A stretch of DNA of 14,227 bases from CAYMLQ01 sp964390795 (GTDB lineage Bacteria; Verrucomicrobiota; Kiritimatiellia; RFP12; UBA1067). The stretch spans positions 1-14,227 of the forward strand of contig CAYMLQ010000117.1 in the NCBI GenBank assembly GCA_964390795.1, in the 5' to 3' direction. Below the pieces are notes generated by a model, which was not told where the DNA came from, searched no databases, and worked only from the letters and a program-made list of their open reading frames with translations. Below are positions 12,516 to 14,227 of the stretch, piece by piece. The position numbers and the translations under genes are program-made. Position 1 is the stretch's first letter; each line of letters opens with the position of its first letter.

Positions 12516-14227
12516 ATGACCGAGACACTTTTCCGTTTGACGGATCCGTGCAATACGGCGCCCTGTAACCCTCCTTACCGCCAAGCGGTGTCGCGCGGGC
12601 TGCCGTGGAGTAATCAGCCGGTGACGCGCGATTACACGCTCGGCCAGCTGCTGGATCAGACCATCGCCCGGTGCGGCCCGCAGGACGCGCTGGTGTATGC
12701 CGACCGCGGCTATCGGCTGACCTGGTACGAGTTCGGTGCCGAGGTCGACCGTCTGGCGTGCGGCCTGATGGCGATGGGGGTGGGGCGCGGAGAAAAGATC
12801 GCGCTCTGGGCGACGAACGTGCCGCACTGGATCCCGCTGATGTTTGCGGCCGCCAAAATCGGCGCCGTGCTGCTCCCGTTGAATACGAGCTACAAGAGCG
12901 CAGAGATCGATTTCGCGCTGCGGCAGTCTGAAACGGAAAATCTCTTCCTGATCAACGGCTTCCGCGACACCGATTACGTGCAAACGATCTACGCGCTGAT
13001 TCCCGAGCTGCGGGAACAGCCGCGCGGTCAGCTGACGTCGGCAACGTATCCCTTCCTGAAGCGCGTGTTTTTCTTGGGCCCCGAGAAGCGCCGCGGCATG
13101 TTCTCGATCAGCGAGCTGCTTTCGCTGGCTGTGCAGACTCCGAACGAGGTGTACGAGGCCCGGCAGCGGGAGCTGGGCTGCCACGATGTGGTGAACATGC
13201 AGTACACCTCCGGAACGACCGGCTTCCCCAAGGGCGTGCAGCTCACGCACTCGAATATCGCGAATGACGGCTTCTGGATCGGCGCCTGCCAGAATTTGTC
13301 TGCGGCGGACCGCGTCTGCATTCCGGTGCCGCTGTTCCATTGTTTCGGCTGCGTGCTGGGTGTGATGGCCTGCATCAATCACGGCGCGACCATGGTTCTG
13401 GTCGAGAGGTACGACGCCGTGAACGTGATGATGTCGATCGAAAAGGCGCGTTGTACCGCCGTCTATGGCGTCCCGACGATGTATATCGCGATGCTCGATC
13501 ATCCGCTCTTCAACAAGTTTGACTTCTCCTCGCTGCGCACCGGCATCATGTCGGGAACGACCTGTCCGGCCAAGCGCATGCAACAGTGTGTGGAGCTGAT
13601 GCACATGCGCGAGGTGACCATCCCCTATGGACTGACCGAAGCCGGCCCGGTGATGACGCAGACACGCTATTTCGAGACCAGCCTCGAGCGCAAGTGCCTG
13701 TCGATCGGCCAGTCGCTTCCGGGTATCGAGGTTGCGATCGTTAACCCCGACTCGGGTGAGATCTGCGAGATCAACGAGCCCGGCGAGATCTGCTGCCGCG
13801 GCTACAACACGATGACCGGCTACTTCAAAATGCCTGAGCAGACCGCCGCCTGTATCGATCCGAACGGCTGGCTGCACTCCGGCGATATCGGACGCATGGA
13901 CGAGCAGGGGTACTACTACATCACCGGGCGCCTGAAGGATCTGATCATCCGCGGGGGGGAGAACATTTCACCCAAGGAGGTTGAGGACTTCATCGGGCAC
14001 ATGCCCGGCGTGCAGGATGTCCAGATCGTCGGCGTGCCCAGCAAGAAGTACGGCGAACAACCGGTCGCCTTCATCATCCGCATGACCGGCGCAGATATCA
14101 CTGAACAGGATGTCGACGAGTTCTGCCGCAACAAGATCGCCTGGTTCAAAATCCCCAAGCATGTGTGCTTTGTGGACGCCTATCCGATGACCGCGAGCCA
14201 GAAGATCCAGAAGTACAAGCTGCGCGA
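12516..14227 (+). CDS. Acyl-CoA synthetase (AMP-binding ligase, FadD/ACSM-like), 3' partial
   Basis: The ATG at 12516 has TAAGGAG upstream, overlapping the end of the regulator gene. The right edge cuts the gene after 570 codons, with only the last few dozen residues likely to be missing. The ATP-binding loop YTSGTTGFPKG is at 230-240. YGLTEAGPVM begins at 371, GWLHSGD at 451 and GRLKDLIIRGGENISPKEVE at 471. The C-terminal lysine motif is MTASQKIQKYKLR, ending at 570. This is the standard adenylate-forming series: a fatty or other carboxylic acid is activated with ATP to acyl-AMP and then joined to CoA. The GRLKDLIIRGGENI form is typical of medium- and long-chain acyl-CoA synthetases, but the exact substrate cannot be read from sequence. 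The conserved glycine in TGKIQK is replaced by Gln (SQKIQK), while the lysine is kept. It is probably co-transcribed with the XRE-cupin regulator. Confidence 0.93.
   Translation, partial: MTETLFRLTDPCNTAPCNPPYRQAVSRGLPWSNQPVTRDYTLGQLLDQTIARCGPQDALVYADRGYRLTWYEFGAEVDRLACGLMAMGVGRGEKIALWATNVPHWIPLMFAAAKIGAVLLPLNTSYKSAEIDFALRQSETENLFLINGFRDTDYVQTIYALIPELREQPRGQLTSATYPFLKRVFFLGPEKRRGMFSISELLSLAVQTPNEVYEARQRELGCHDVVNMQYTSGTTGFPKGVQLTHSNIANDGFWIGACQNLSAADRVCIPVPLFHCFGCVLGVMACINHGATMVLVERYDAVNVMMSIEKARCTAVYGVPTMYIAMLDHPLFNKFDFSSLRTGIMSGTTCPAKRMQQCVELMHMREVTIPYGLTEAGPVMTQTRYFETSLERKCLSIGQSLPGIEVAIVNPDSGEICEINEPGEICCRGYNTMTGYFKMPEQTAACIDPNGWLHSGDIGRMDEQGYYYITGRLKDLIIRGGENISPKEVEDFIGHMPGVQDVQIVGVPSKKYGEQPVAFIIRMTGADITEQDVDEFCRNKIAWFKIPKHVCFVDAYPMTASQKIQKYKLR

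Noticed and set aside
12420..13877. Minus-strand open frame of 485 codons opposite the regulator and ligase genes
   Set aside because: It is a low-complexity His/Arg-rich shadow of the acyl-CoA synthetase, with no family features.

Overview
The window is GC-rich, densely coded bacterial chromosome, probably from the PVC superphylum (Kiritimatiellota, Lentisphaerota or Verrucomicrobiota type). The reasons are a formylglycine sulfatase beside a large secreted propeller-like protein, a CBM9-like secreted protein, an SGLT-type sodium/solute symporter and Gram-negative-style signal peptides. This placement is inferred from gene content and protein style; there is no rRNA or other marker to settle it. 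No tRNA, CRISPR array, transposase or phage gene was seen.

Layout. (1) 1-1340, + strand: the C-terminal part of an NqrF-like 2Fe-2S/FAD/NAD oxidoreductase, cut by the left edge, then a small conserved protein of unknown function. A 9-bp perfect hairpin lies between them. (2) 1462-2226, +: a secreted CBM9-like carbohydrate-binding protein. Its start is preceded by a promoter-like sequence whose spacer is a strong G-quadruplex motif. (3) 2227-2512: a convergent intergenic region holding two inverted copies of a structured palindromic element. The core is conserved and the outer stems differ but are each self-complementary. This is the most unusual feature of the window. (4) 2513-3247, - strand: a membrane protein with an HExxH motif (M50-like). 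It is divergent from (5) 3394-7390, +: an operon of an 818-residue secreted protein with an internal duplication and a Tat-exported sulfatase. (6) 7440-7730, -: an FtsB/DivIC-like small division protein, divergent from (7) 7899-9835, +: a Nudix hydrolase whose stop codon overlaps the start of asparaginyl-tRNA synthetase (ATGA). (8) 10007-11872, +: a solute:sodium symporter with its own promoter and a clear intrinsic terminator. (9) 11935-14227, +: an XRE-cupin regulator and an acyl-CoA synthetase, the latter cut by the right edge.

How the genes may work together. The sulfatase, the propeller-like protein, the CBM9-like protein and the symporter are consistent with a life on sulfated polysaccharides: bind, desulfate, and take up sugars with sodium. 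An NqrF-like sodium-pump reductase subunit would fit a sodium-based economy, but the other pump subunits are not in view. Nudix-asnS and ftsB are housekeeping. The regulator-ligase pair looks like a self-contained fatty-acid activation unit. These links are inference from gene neighbourhood.
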